64,000 nucleotides of DNA from Membranipora membranacea. Taxonomy: Eukaryota; Bryozoa; Gymnolaemata; Cheilostomatida; Membraniporidae. Each line of letters opens with the position of its first letter. Positions within the stretch are counted from its first letter, which is position 1. A model generated the notes under the pieces. It saw nothing but the letters and a program-made list of their open reading frames with translations. It was not told the DNA's origin and searched no databases. Positions 47,601-55,164 of this stretch are shown here, one piece after another. The translations under genes and the position numbers were made by a program. Location of the stretch: assembly GCA_914767715.1 (NCBI GenBank), contig OU612072.1, forward strand, positions 12,834,001 to 12,898,000, given 5' to 3'.

Positions 47601-48873
47601 TTTTAGAGATATGAGTGAAAAGAAATCGATGACTGAGAGTGAAATTATTTCAGCAATAGAATCAGAGAGCTTTTTTGGTCTTGTAGAATGTGATGTACAT
47701 GTGCCAACTGATTTACAATCTAAGTTTCAGGAAATGCCACCAATTTTCAAAAATGTTAGCATCAGTCGGGAAGATCTCTCCCCTCTGATGAAGAACTTTG
47801 CGATTGAGAACAATCTGTATCGAACTCCACAGCGATCCCTCATTGGTAGTATGTTTGGTAAAAAAATTCTGGTATTAACATCTCTGCTGAAATGGTACAT
47901 TGACCATGGACTAAAGATCTCGAAAATTTACCAAATAGTTCAATTCAAAAAACATCGGTGTTTCCGTGAGTTTGGAGAAGCAATCTGTGATGAAAGAAGA
48001 CAAGGTGATGGTGACCCCTCAACCAAGGTCAGATCTGACACCGCTAAGTTACAGGGTAACGCTATTTTTGGGGCCACTATAATTAATAAGGAACGGTTTA
48101 CCGATATCAAATATACAACTGACCTCAAAACAGCTAACTCATATGTCAACAACAAAAATTTTATGTCTATAGAGGAGTTGGATGACGATGTATTTGAGAT
48201 CGAGTTGAGTAAAAAGAAAATAAAAGTTGATACTCCCATAATAATAGGCTTCTCTATTCTGCAAATTGCCAAGTTACGCATGCTGCAGTTCTATTATGAT
48301 TTCATGCAAAAATTCTTTCACGATTCTTCTTTTGAGTATGTGTGCATGGATACCGATTCGGCCTATTTTGCTACATGTGGGGATTTGGAATCTTTGGTTC
48401 CCATGAACTTAAGACAACAGTATTTTGAAGAATTTGGTGAATGGTTTATCCCTGAATTCTGTGCGGAGCATAAAAAATCCTTCGTTGAGACTAAAGTTCA
48501 AGGTCTTCCATGGACCATGCAACCTTGCTGTAAGACTGTACATGTATATCATAAGCGAACACCTGGTTTGTTTAAAGAGGAGTTTTCAGGCACTGGGATC
48601 ATTGCACTAAACGCCAAAACCTATCACACTTTCAATGCATCAACCAGTAAAACTAGCACTAAAGGAATAATGCGTAATTTGAATTCTTTCAACAAAGCAC
48701 ACTTTCTTGGCACACTTACCACCAAAAAACCTGTTTTTGGTACAAATAAAGGGATCATGAGAAAGAAAAACTCAATGGTCACATATACCCAATTAAGGTC
48801 TGGACTTTCTTTTTTCTACGCGAAACGGTTAGTTTGTGATGATGGTGTGTCTACTTCACCTATTAATTTATAG
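44656..48873 (+). CDS. Protein-primed family B DNA polymerase with N-terminal zinc fingers
   Basis: Replicates the element. The open frame begins at 44632, but the first ATG is at 44656, giving about 1,405 residues. Order (numbering from the ATG, approximate): C2H2 finger C-K-V-C...H-x4-H (4-25), second finger C-D-S-C...H-x3-C (34-54), an OTU-like region with D-N-L-C-F-F-R-A-L and later H-F-C-Y-I, and a third finger C-K-T-C...H-x3-C just before the exonuclease. ExoI is D-I-E (~452), ExoII F-N-G-Q-K-Y-D-L-N (~582), ExoIII Y-N-N-L-D-V (~715). Polymerase motif A is Y-D-A-N-S-L-Y (~820), the insertion F-H-G-C-I-F-H-G-C ~907, motif B K-L-Q-G-N-A-I-F-G (~1132), motif C D-T-D-S (~1232). All catalytic residues are present. 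Uninterrupted single exon. Confidence 0.95.
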   Translation: MYMCKVCLVEFSTKSNLNRHFKTKHDKNFIGFKCDSCGRNFTRRHQLNLHKQKCSKAINSTVSRSDGASQQIGGAINHNDTNESTQVETFAHASPLKDILKSNWEAIKTYFRCRKIVDIFNFRLINQSVTIYDALCNLWLTKLSKQVKLQCCLGYVLKNTNTNELRYYHSSANNTMIFDKPMTIKSLTDMQDVAELLESVDLCEKAKANRPNSSWGVLHVTNISFYLSKLPFPKIGSPGNIPSHIKKLKCVKTLKRGVNNKPISDNLCFFRALYLKQNCTCKKRCDCLFPKSSLVKIHDLLHRFVEYIGGSLPSASEFQGVTLDDLTSIEKIFDLKISVYSLSSDGNCTLLFQSFSKSKVELNLCMVGKHFCYIQDMSTFSKCFTCKTCKLSFPRKNNLLRHRKICAKQQSRYRFDKDVFHPPGNIFDEIENRTGLTIPNELRFYPYRVTFDIECYLPKSTLENTPKLTFNNDHKLMSISVCSNIPGYLDPFCLVSDGDTDTLVKKFVIYLSHLSDIAYSLCLEKVSPLLEKLESLDSMRMQTELEYSQKHWSHPAKYQSNSIGSLIEKLKDHLAELPVVSFNGQKYDLNVIRAPLIRHLCQTDQIKFAIKRNNCMKCIKTKKLKFVDATNYIAPGFSYESFLKAYNCSVQKGYFPYEYITSLDMLDATTLPPHSAFYSSLRQSNITHDEYDYCKKIWRDHNMETMRDFLIWYNNLDVVPFLEALEKQSSVYISKGLDMLKDAVSVPSLATKWLFKESLTNEFSIPLISQKNSDLHKTIRDNIVGGPALVFHRYHECDKTYLKSNKYGQQAKICKQIKGYDANSLYLYAAMQPLPTGCMIRRRCDENFYPCFVDVRGRLANEWLEFNAHLTKTHIRHKYNQGEIYLGQHALPVDGFCKENNTVYQFHGCIFHGCPIPQCPNTNNQGTNPINGVPYQQLYQDTVEKEGYLQKLGFKVVSIFECKWLEQKKSSRMVSRFVKKLSFRDMSEKKSMTESEIISAIESESFFGLVECDVHVPTDLQSKFQEMPPIFKNVSISREDLSPLMKNFAIENNLYRTPQRSLIGSMFGKKILVLTSLLKWYIDHGLKISKIYQIVQFKKHRCFREFGEAICDERRQGDGDPSTKVRSDTAKLQGNAIFGATIINKERFTDIKYTTDLKTANSYVNNKNFMSIEELDDDVFEIELSKKKIKVDTPIIIGFSILQIAKLRMLQFYYDFMQKFFHDSSFEYVCMDTDSAYFATCGDLESLVPMNLRQQYFEEFGEWFIPEFCAEHKKSFVETKVQGLPWTMQPCCKTVHVYHKRTPGLFKEEFSGTGIIALNAKTYHTFNASTSKTSTKGIMRNLNSFNKAHFLGTLTTKKPVFGTNKGIMRKKNSMVTYTQLRSGLSFFYAKRLVCDDGVSTSPINL

Positions 48874-49134
48874 TGTATTATGAAAAATATTGCGCTAAAT
48901 ACTATGCATGAACACTGATTTCTGAACTCACCCTTGAATTTCTTTAAATGATAACATGTACATGCTTCCACTTATGGTGTCTATGCTTCTATGATATTTT
49001 TCTAATGTCTCACCTCCTTTTATCGTGATGAGAAATGCTTACTCTTGTGGTTTATTAAACTTCCCATGTATATTCATTTGCATTTGTATTCCACATGGAT
49101 GTTTACTGTATAAATCTGTGCTCTGTTAAAATAT
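48874..49134. other. Convergent spacer between left and right gene blocks
   Basis: AT-rich gap where the plus-strand polymerase and the minus-strand protease end. It likely carries polyadenylation signals for both directions; no ORF. Confidence 0.5.
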
Positions 49135-49650
49135 TTATTGATTTTCATTATATAGCATATTTTTATCAAAAACTTCTACCTTTTTTTTTAAAATATTTCC
49201 AAAATAAAGGTCATTGATCACTTGGCTAACAATAAAGTCCCTCTCCCTTGATGAGTCAACTTGTCTCAATTTAGATAAAATATTTTTGTATGAGTAGTTT
49301 CTTGCTCGCATCAACAGAAAAATAAGACAATATTGTCCACAAACTGTAGAAATCCCTTGCAATACATGTTTACTACGCTTTATTCTTCCCATTTGTTTTA
49401 GTTTGGTATCAATCAAAATATTTTGGACAGTGTCTCCATATGAGTCAAAGTACTCTATGCTTCCGGAGTCTGTTATATTCACCGCGATCCAATGGCTTCC
49501 TGGCTGATGAGATTGGTCAAAGTTGACAATATTCATTGATGGAATAAATATCTCGGTGTTCACAAATTCATCCAATGATTTAACACTCGGGTTCAGCCTT
49601 GATGTGTGCTCATCACTGTTCAAAATATTCCTTAGCTGTTGTGAGTTCAT
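49135..49650 (-). CDS. Adenain-like cysteine protease
   Basis: Capsid maturation protease of the adenovirus/Polinton (C5-like, ULP1-fold) group, 171 residues. The catalytic set is visible: His53 in G-S-H-W-I-A-V, Asp69 in Y-F-D-S-Y-G, Gln98 in V-L-Q-G, and Cys104 in T-V-C-G-Q-Y-C. Start ATG overlaps the major capsid stop by 4 bp (ATGA). Length is slightly short but typical for the family. Confidence 0.92.
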   Translation of the reverse strand: MNSQQLRNILNSDEHTSRLNPSVKSLDEFVNTEIFIPSMNIVNFDQSHQPGSHWIAVNITDSGSIEYFDSYGDTVQNILIDTKLKQMGRIKRSKHVLQGISTVCGQYCLIFLLMRARNYSYKNILSKLRQVDSSRERDFIVSQVINDLYFGNILKKKVEVFDKNMLYNENQ

Positions 49651-50996
49651 GATACCGATGCCAAACTTGCATTCCTCAATTCATCAATATTCAGTAATTC
49701 GTCATACTCATAGTAAACCATCAAATTGACAGTCTCATTCAGTGGTTGGGAGAAAGTAAGTTCTACTTTTGTGTCACTTATGCGCTGCAGATGGGTCCCT
49801 TCACCATGACACCAATCGCTTGTCAAATCAAAAGCATAGAGACAAAGGCTGCTCTTAAAATGTTCTGGTGTTATCCCGTTACCTTGCTCTGTGAAGGTTT
49901 TCTCACACACTGTTTGAAGATTATGATAAGCTCTCATATAGATATTCTTTTCAAAGTCAACTACTAGTGGTTTCTTCAGCGCATAGTTGTTGTTAACCAT
50001 AACATTGATGGATGATAGGTGAAATGGTTCAAACTTAAATGGGGAGTGGTTGTAGGACCCATTCTTGGCAGAGTGCTTTACCATACCAAAAATGATCAGT
50101 TTGGGCTCCTGTTGGTTTGATAATACCGTAATTGTTTCACTTCCTCTTCCTGGTGAGATCGTAAAGAACTTGACATCCGACCCATTCATTACATACTTGG
50201 CTGGTGTTTTACGCAGAGTCTCAATATGTGAGATGCTGACAGACGGATGCACTTCTAATCTTCTCATCAGCATTGATGCCTTAACAATCTCAATTTTGTA
50301 ATCATGCGGATCCGTAACACCTTTAATATGTTGTAGGACAACTTGTGGGCTGTTAAATTGCAATTCAAACCTCATTGAAACCCCTGGCAACATATACTTT
50401 TTTTGCATAAAAATCGGGGAGTTCAATCTTCCAATGAGGTCTAGTACTGGACTTCCCGCTAGCTTTGCAGCCCTTGCTTTCATTTTTGCGTCTTGAGTAC
50501 CAGTTAATTGCTCAGAATGCTCCTCAATCATGTCGTCTGATATCCATCCAACTGTTCGCAAATGAGTGTGCTTAGCTCCGTCATCATGATTCAAAATGTT
50601 GGTAAGAAATGCTTTGTGTGCATAATGTACATTATCTTCAACTTGTTTGTGATTAAGCAGTACTGAGAACTTAGAAATCAAGCTATGAAAAATCTGCTGT
50701 GATGGAGTTACAACAACTTTCGTTCCATCAGTATCCAATTTAGTTCCATCTGAATTCTGAATCATGATCTGAAGATGAAGTAATGAGTTTGCAAGATCAT
50801 AGTAGTGAGTATTGGATCCGGTTATTTCGAATGTCACTGGTTCTAAGCCTTGAGGATGCGTCTCTGGTGTTATCTCATGGATCTCAGATTCCTTAAGATT
50901 TGTGTTGACGTGAATGTTGTCAAAGATCTGTAATTCATCCATAGCAATTTCCACAGCATGTTTGTCAAGTTTTTGATATTCACCTGTTGTTGTCAT
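49647..50996 (-). CDS. Major capsid protein, double-jelly-roll type
   Basis: 449 residues, upstream of the protease and downstream of the pVI/pX-like and penton-like genes, the conserved Polinton order. Conserved-looking stretches include the N-terminal Y-Y-D-L-A-N-S-L-L-H-L strand region, S-V-L-L-N-H-K-Q-V-E (~130) with S-K-F before it, and I-F-M-Q-K-K-Y-M-L-P-G-V-S-M-R-F (~205-220). I identify it by context and these patterns; the fold itself is not readable from sequence. The frame is complete, and its stop overlaps the protease start. Confidence 0.88.
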   Translation of the reverse strand: MTTTGEYQKLDKHAVEIAMDELQIFDNIHVNTNLKESEIHEITPETHPQGLEPVTFEITGSNTHYYDLANSLLHLQIMIQNSDGTKLDTDGTKVVVTPSQQIFHSLISKFSVLLNHKQVEDNVHYAHKAFLTNILNHDDGAKHTHLRTVGWISDDMIEEHSEQLTGTQDAKMKARAAKLAGSPVLDLIGRLNSPIFMQKKYMLPGVSMRFELQFNSPQVVLQHIKGVTDPHDYKIEIVKASMLMRRLEVHPSVSISHIETLRKTPAKYVMNGSDVKFFTISPGRGSETITVLSNQQEPKLIIFGMVKHSAKNGSYNHSPFKFEPFHLSSINVMVNNNYALKKPLVVDFEKNIYMRAYHNLQTVCEKTFTEQGNGITPEHFKSSLCLYAFDLTSDWCHGEGTHLQRISDTKVELTFSQPLNETVNLMVYYEYDELLNIDELRNASLASVS

Positions 50997-51001
50997 TTTG
51001 C

Positions 51002-51430
51002 CTATGAGAAAATGTCGCGCTTCTTCTGTAGCCGTCGCTTTTTATTGCCCTTCAAACCTCCCACAGCCAGTTTCCTCTTGACTCCTCCCCTTTTGCCTCC
51101 AGTTATGTCTGAGGTTAGAGTTCTAATAAGTTTCTTCCCACCTAAGGTCAAATTTTTGACTGCAGCAGTGGAAAGTTTCTGTCCATCAATCAAATCAGAA
51201 GCAAAGTTAGCACCTGTCTTTAGTAGTTGCTTGCCAGCTGACTTTGCTACAGTTTTGAGAGTTGGCGCAAAACTTCTAAAAATACGCGTGAAGACACCTC
51301 CTAACCCATAGCCACGCTGTCTTGTTGCACCGCGAAATACAGGTATAAAGCCACCTTGTTGGTACGCATTTCCTTTGTAATGTTTATGTAATATGTTTGA
51401 CGGGGTATCAAAGCTATATGATCTACTCAT
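51002..51430 (-). CDS. pVI/pX-like minor virion protein
   Basis: 142 residues, very basic. G-G-F-I-P-V-F-R-G (27-34) and Q-R-G-Y-G-L-G-G (38-45) head the conserved core, followed by an amphipathic helix (~47-75) and a lysine/arginine-rich tail ending K-K-R-R-L-Q-K-K-R. This layout matches a small protein found next to the major capsid gene in many Polintons and resembles adenovirus core or cement proteins. It may bind DNA or the capsid interior. Start overlaps the penton gene stop by 4 bp (ATGA). Confidence 0.78.
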   Translation of the reverse strand: MSRSYSFDTPSNILHKHYKGNAYQQGGFIPVFRGATRQRGYGLGGVFTRIFRSFAPTLKTVAKSAGKQLLKTGANFASDLIDGQKLSTAAVKNLTLGGKKLIRTLTSDITGGKRGGVKRKLAVGGLKGNKKRRLQKKRDIFS

Positions 51431-52182
51431 GGTTTGACTTTCCGGAAATGTAGCGTCACGTTTGTCTTTCCTTTCTCAAATGCAATTATTCCTCCATCGT
51501 CTCGCCTTATATTCACCTCCACTGTGTCTGTATGTGTGGAGGCAACTGGAACATATTGCACGTCTTGAAAAGTAACCCACTTAAATGTTGAGCTTTGGCG
51601 AGATAGCTCAGCCGGTACAACTCTGAGCAATGGCACCATTACGTCTCCAACCAATCTACGCTGAACAATATCTGTGTACACAAATAGCCCAACCAAACCA
51701 TCATTGATATCGCTAGCTGCGCCTGACCAATGAACTCCATTTAGAAATAACTCGCCATGGTTTTTGTTAAAACCCATGATCTGTATTAGGTTTTCTGTGA
51801 AAGTCACACCGGCTACTTCATTACCCTTCACTGTTATAGCTGTTCTATCACGAAGCTCGTCATAGTATATACTTAAATTACCCGTGCACCCAGCATTGCT
51901 GATGACCTTTGTTATTTCGGAGACCAGCTTTTCAACAGAGGGGTAAAACCCATCGTGCAAACTGAACTCAGTCATTGTTCCGTTGGAGAATTTAATCCAA
52001 ACCTTTGCATTCATGACATTTGGCCATCTGGCAGGAAACTGAATTTCTGTCATTCCCACCTCCCAGGCACCATCATGAATTGGAAGTTTTGGGATTTTAG
52101 TCTTATATGAATGAAGTTTATTATCTGGAAAAAATTTTAAAGATGCATTTGATGGCAGAACTACATAAAATGAATTGCTCAT
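51427..52182 (-). CDS. Penton-like minor capsid protein
   Basis: 251 residues, single frame. N-terminal V-V-L-P-S-N-A-S and F-P-D-N-K-L-H-S-Y-K-T-K, then W-E-V-G-M-T-E-I-Q-F-P (~42-52), match the conserved start of the Polinton single-jelly-roll vertex protein. The C-terminal half has R-R-L-V-G-D and L-R-V-V. It lies between the integrase and the pVI/pX-like gene. Confidence 0.88.
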   Translation of the reverse strand: MSNSFYVVLPSNASLKFFPDNKLHSYKTKIPKLPIHDGAWEVGMTEIQFPARWPNVMNAKVWIKFSNGTMTEFSLHDGFYPSVEKLVSEITKVISNAGCTGNLSIYYDELRDRTAITVKGNEVAGVTFTENLIQIMGFNKNHGELFLNGVHWSGAASDINDGLVGLFVYTDIVQRRLVGDVMVPLLRVVPAELSRQSSTFKWVTFQDVQYVPVASTHTDTVEVNIRRDDGGIIAFEKGKTNVTLHFRKVKP

Positions 52183-52229
52183 GACTGCCCTGGAGTGCGT
52201 AGAGACAGTAAGTGAGGAGACAAAATTAT

Positions 52230-53390
52230 TTATCGCAATTTTATTAATTGTTCAGCACTAATCCATTCATTAAATTTGCTAGGGTAGCCTCTATATGTCA
52301 CAAAGTATTCCTTATTACGCTTATTTCCTCTTTCTTGTATAATATCCTCGATAATGAATGTCTTTGGCAAAGAGACCTTCTGTAATTCGTTTGCATAATA
52401 TGTTCCATGAATCTTTTCTTCTTTTTGATCTCGCAACCTGTATGTTATTGGAAATGTCTTTTCGATTTTGTCAACAAAAAATACCTCACTTGACCAGTTT
52501 TGGTCATATCCTTTTGCAAAAACATGCTTATACTTGCTTATTCTCACTGGGTCATTTATGTTAATGTCATTCTTTTTGTGTTTCTGGAGACTCTCTCGGA
52601 AGTGAAGGTTGAGCCATATATCTTCTTGGTTGGCTTTTGCTGCATCTTTGGGAGGAACCTTGGTCGCAGAGTGTTTGGTGGCATTATACCCTTTCGTTAT
52701 ATCATCTATCACTTGGGTCCATCCATATGTGTTAGTATATGTAAACCAACGATGGAGCTTAGATTGAATAGTACGATTGAAACGCTCCACAATTGACGCT
52801 TTAATATCATCATTTTCGGTAGAAAAGTGCCTTATTTGAAGCTTTTTCAGCAGAGTTTTGACCGATGAGTTGTAAAACTCTTTTCCTTTATCAGTCTGCA
52901 AATCCTTGCATGGTGAAGTGGATAAAATCTTTCCCAATTCTGCACTTATTTCTTTCCCTTGTTTCGTTTTAAGAGGAACACACCAACCAAACTTCGTAAA
53001 CACATCAATCAATGTGAGGATATAATTATAACCGGAGTTGTGAGGTGAATATTTGCGCATATCTACCAAGTCAGCTTGGTATTGAACGTTTGCCCCACTC
53101 ACAATTGTTGGTCGTCTCAAAAAATTTTTGCGTGCTGTTTTATGCAAAGTATATGCATCTTGTGTTGACAACCACTCCTTTATCATCTGCTGTGGAATAT
53201 CAGCTGCTTTGTCATGAAGGTGTTGTTGCCCTCCAAGAGATGATGGGAGGGAAGGTTTATAGTACAATTGTGTAAGCTTTTGAGACATTTGATTGCTCAG
53301 CTGTCGAACTTTTCCCACTTTATTGGTTTTGTTCCTGTTGGTGTGCTTTTTAATCCTTTGTTTTTGTCTTTTCGCTTTAGCTGTTTCCAT
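52230..53390 (-). CDS. Retroviral-type (DDE) integrase with C-terminal chromodomain
   Basis: Inserts the element and generates the 6-bp duplication. The frame opens at 53390; a second ATG at 53288 would avoid overlap with the upstream ORF, which ends at 53297, and keeps the conserved L-Y-Y-K-P-S-L-P start, so the true start is uncertain. Catalytic D-D-E (numbered from 53390): Asp107 in Q-A-D-L-V-D, Asp167 in Q-T-D-K-G-K-E-F, Glu202 in V-E-R-F-N-R-T. The last ~40 residues (E-D-I-I-Q-E-R...E-Y-F-V-T-Y-R-G-Y...F-N-E-W-I) form a chromodomain, which could steer insertion to marked chromatin. Confidence 0.95.
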   Translation of the reverse strand: METAKAKRQKQRIKKHTNRNKTNKVGKVRQLSNQMSQKLTQLYYKPSLPSSLGGQQHLHDKAADIPQQMIKEWLSTQDAYTLHKTARKNFLRRPTIVSGANVQYQADLVDMRKYSPHNSGYNYILTLIDVFTKFGWCVPLKTKQGKEISAELGKILSTSPCKDLQTDKGKEFYNSSVKTLLKKLQIRHFSTENDDIKASIVERFNRTIQSKLHRWFTYTNTYGWTQVIDDITKGYNATKHSATKVPPKDAAKANQEDIWLNLHFRESLQKHKKNDININDPVRISKYKHVFAKGYDQNWSSEVFFVDKIEKTFPITYRLRDQKEEKIHGTYYANELQKVSLPKTFIIEDIIQERGNKRNKEYFVTYRGYPSKFNEWISAEQLIKLR

Positions 53391-54124
53391 GATGGAGATG
53401 GAAGTTTATCAACAATCACTCGTTTCTTATCTAGAGCTTTTAACTTACGGGTATAGGGTAATGAGGAGGTAGGGAATCCTGCTTCTGCTAATGCCGCGAC
53501 GAAATTATTAACTGTCTCCCTCTGCTTTCCAAAAATGTTCCTATAAGTTACCGCACTCTTAAACAATTCCTCAGCATCTGATATATTCCATTCATTACCC
53601 TTGTATTTCAACACTCCTGGGGTGGTCATAGTGAAATCCTTTGATGAGTTAATGAATTTAGAAAGTCTGACAGCGCTAGACTGATAAGATTTTGGAACAG
53701 TTTTTAATGTTTCAGTAAAAATGTTTTTTTTTGATGCTTTTTCCAGTGTCGGTGTTGAAGTGTTTGTGGATGAATTGCTGGGATGAGCATTAGAGTTTGA
53801 ATCGGAGACAGATTGAGTTGGTAGCTTAAGTGTTTGCAAATTACTTTCTCTTGGTATAGGGTCAGTCAAGAATGCATCCTTTCTTGAAGTTTCAATAGCA
53901 TTTCGGAAATTCCTTTTGTATCTATCTAGATTAGAGTTGTACTCGTCAAGCTTTTCCACATCTGAAGTTGTTGGTTCCTTGAGAATATCATCAATCTTTG
54001 TATCTATTTCTTTCAAAACCTTGACATTCGGGTGTGTCAACAAATCAGTTCTAGACTTGGAGTGACTGACCAATTCATTATACCTTTCTGGTTCAATTAG
54101 GAAATACTTTTTCAATGAAGACAT
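53297..54124 (-). CDS. Polinton hypothetical protein, coiled-coil N-terminus
   Basis: 275 residues. Residues ~10-75 are K/E/D-rich with heptad-like spacing; ~90-130 is S/T/N/P-rich; the C-terminal half has Y-K-G-N-E-W and a basic end (K-R-K-D-K-N-K-G). It sits between the small conserved ORF (4 bp downstream of its stop) and the integrase, which it may overlap. No family recognised with certainty; Polintons often carry a variable ORF here. Confidence 0.7.
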   Translation of the reverse strand: MSSLKKYFLIEPERYNELVSHSKSRTDLLTHPNVKVLKEIDTKIDDILKEPTTSDVEKLDEYNSNLDRYKRNFRNAIETSRKDAFLTDPIPRESNLQTLKLPTQSVSDSNSNAHPSNSSTNTSTPTLEKASKKNIFTETLKTVPKSYQSSAVRLSKFINSSKDFTMTTPGVLKYKGNEWNISDAEELFKSAVTYRNIFGKQRETVNNFVAALAEAGFPTSSLPYTRKLKALDKKRVIVDKLPSPSWKQLKRKDKNKGLKSTPTGTKPIKWEKFDS

Positions 54125-54128
54125 CTCC

Positions 54129-54449
54129 TTACATTCCTCCTAGTAACACTTTAACAAGTGGTTTTAGTAAAAGCCCAATAAATCCTCCTTTCATTAATGT
54201 CTTCCTTCTGCTCTTGCGAGATAATGACTTTTTGCTTAGCTGTTTCAAATGTTTGTGATATGGCTTCAGTGCCCTGAATTGGTGTGTCGTAAGTGGAACA
54301 TTACCATTCCTTATATTACATGCACAGTCGCTCAAGGCATCAACTGTGTCATCACCCAGATTCTGAAGTATGCGCTTGCGGTTTGCTCCTCTGCTCCTAT
54401 GCAGGTCTCTTAAGACATGAATATTACGCTGTAGCCTAGCATCCACCAT
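54129..54449 (-). CDS. Small conserved basic Polinton ORF
   Basis: 106 residues from the second ATG (the frame opens at 54500; the shorter start fits the conserved M-V-D-A-R-L-Q-R-N beginning). It contains G-N-V-P-L-T-T-H-Q, a K/R/S-rich basic stretch and ends M-K-G-G-F then a short hydrophobic tail with L-L-G-G-M. From memory this small ORF recurs close to the integrase end of many Polintons; its function is unknown. It starts 76 bp inside the right inverted repeat. Confidence 0.72.
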   Translation of the reverse strand: MVDARLQRNIHVLRDLHRSRGANRKRILQNLGDDTVDALSDCACNIRNGNVPLTTHQFRALKPYHKHLKQLSKKSLSRKSRRKTLMKGGFIGLLLKPLVKVLLGGM

Positions 54450-54525
54450 GTTACTTCTAATGCGACATAAATGCAAATAACAAGTACTGAAAATATCCAT
54501 AGATTAAGTATGTATCTTATTATTG

Positions 54526-54655
54526 TGATAGGGTAGAAATTGACAACTCCCATACAATATGAGTAGTCGTTCCACCAGGAACGTTACAAAAGGGATCGAG
54601 CCGCTCATTCGTTTCAATGGGTTCGGGCTAACGACCTGCTCCCACTTTTACTACT
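54526..54655 (-). repeat. Polinton right terminal inverted repeat
   Basis: Reverse complement of 36943-37072 with two mismatches; ends ...TTTTACTACT followed by the target duplication. Confidence 0.97.
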
Positions 54656-54661
54656 AACTAC
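54656..54661 (+). repeat. Polinton target-site duplication, right copy
   Basis: AACTAC, identical to 36937-36942. Confidence 0.95.
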
Positions 54662-55039
54662 AACCAAGAAAACGGTGGCTGGATGTAAAACTTGTGTTCA
54701 ACCTTTTCACATAGTACACAATGGAAAATGTTAATTTACTGTGAACAATCAATAAAGTGTTGTATCAGACTTTTAATGAGTTGTAAACAGTCAATTAGAC
54801 AAATAGAGTTGGATGGGTTGAAACAGTATCGATAATAATTATGGTAACACACAGTTGCATAACGGTCTCCGTTATTGATTACAAATACATTGTTGCAGAA
54901 AAGGATTTAAATAAATCAGTTGTTATATCACATGCCACATGCTGAAGCATGGGCGGCGAATTACCAGTTGCCTTAGGGGCTAGGCAGCAATATCTGCCTC
55001 GTTTGCTCTATATTTGCAGTAGCCCAAGTAGTCAATACA

Positions 55040-55112
55040 CTGCAGCGAACCAACAACCTTCAACATGTGCATACTGAAGGGAGGGCGCTCTAACAACTGA
55101 GCTACTGGCAGG
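55040..55112 (-). mobile_element. tRNA-derived SINE head
   Basis: On the minus strand TAGCTCAGTTGTTAGAGCGC is a strong tRNA box A and GGTTGTTGGTTCGC a plausible box B at the expected spacing. The anticodon arm cannot be closed cleanly and no acceptor stem is seen, so this is a SINE, not a tRNA gene. It lies between the Polinton and the intact lysozyme-like gene. Confidence 0.55.
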
Positions 55113-55164
55113 AAAAGGGTATAGTTAAATAGTCCAGTCACACAAATATACACACACTATTTCA

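Larger units (their letters stand above)
36943..54655. mobile_element. Complete Polinton/Maverick (adintovirus-like) element
   Basis: 17,713 bp bounded by 130-bp terminal inverted repeats with AG...CT ends and a perfect 6-bp duplication. It encodes all hallmark proteins: protein-primed polymerase B, retroviral-type integrase, adenain-like protease, FtsK/HerA-type packaging ATPase, a double-jelly-roll-type major capsid candidate and a penton-like minor capsid protein, plus several small conserved ORFs. Hallmark frames are uninterrupted once the ATPase intron is removed. Genes for replication and packaging read rightwards (38.5-48.9 kb), virion and integrase genes leftwards (54.4-49.1 kb), converging at about 49 kb. 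High TIR identity and the intact duplication point to recent insertion. Confidence 0.97.

Noticed and set aside
55040-55112. Functional tRNA gene on the minus strand
   Set aside because: Box A is good, but the acceptor and anticodon stems do not pair; a SINE head fits better.
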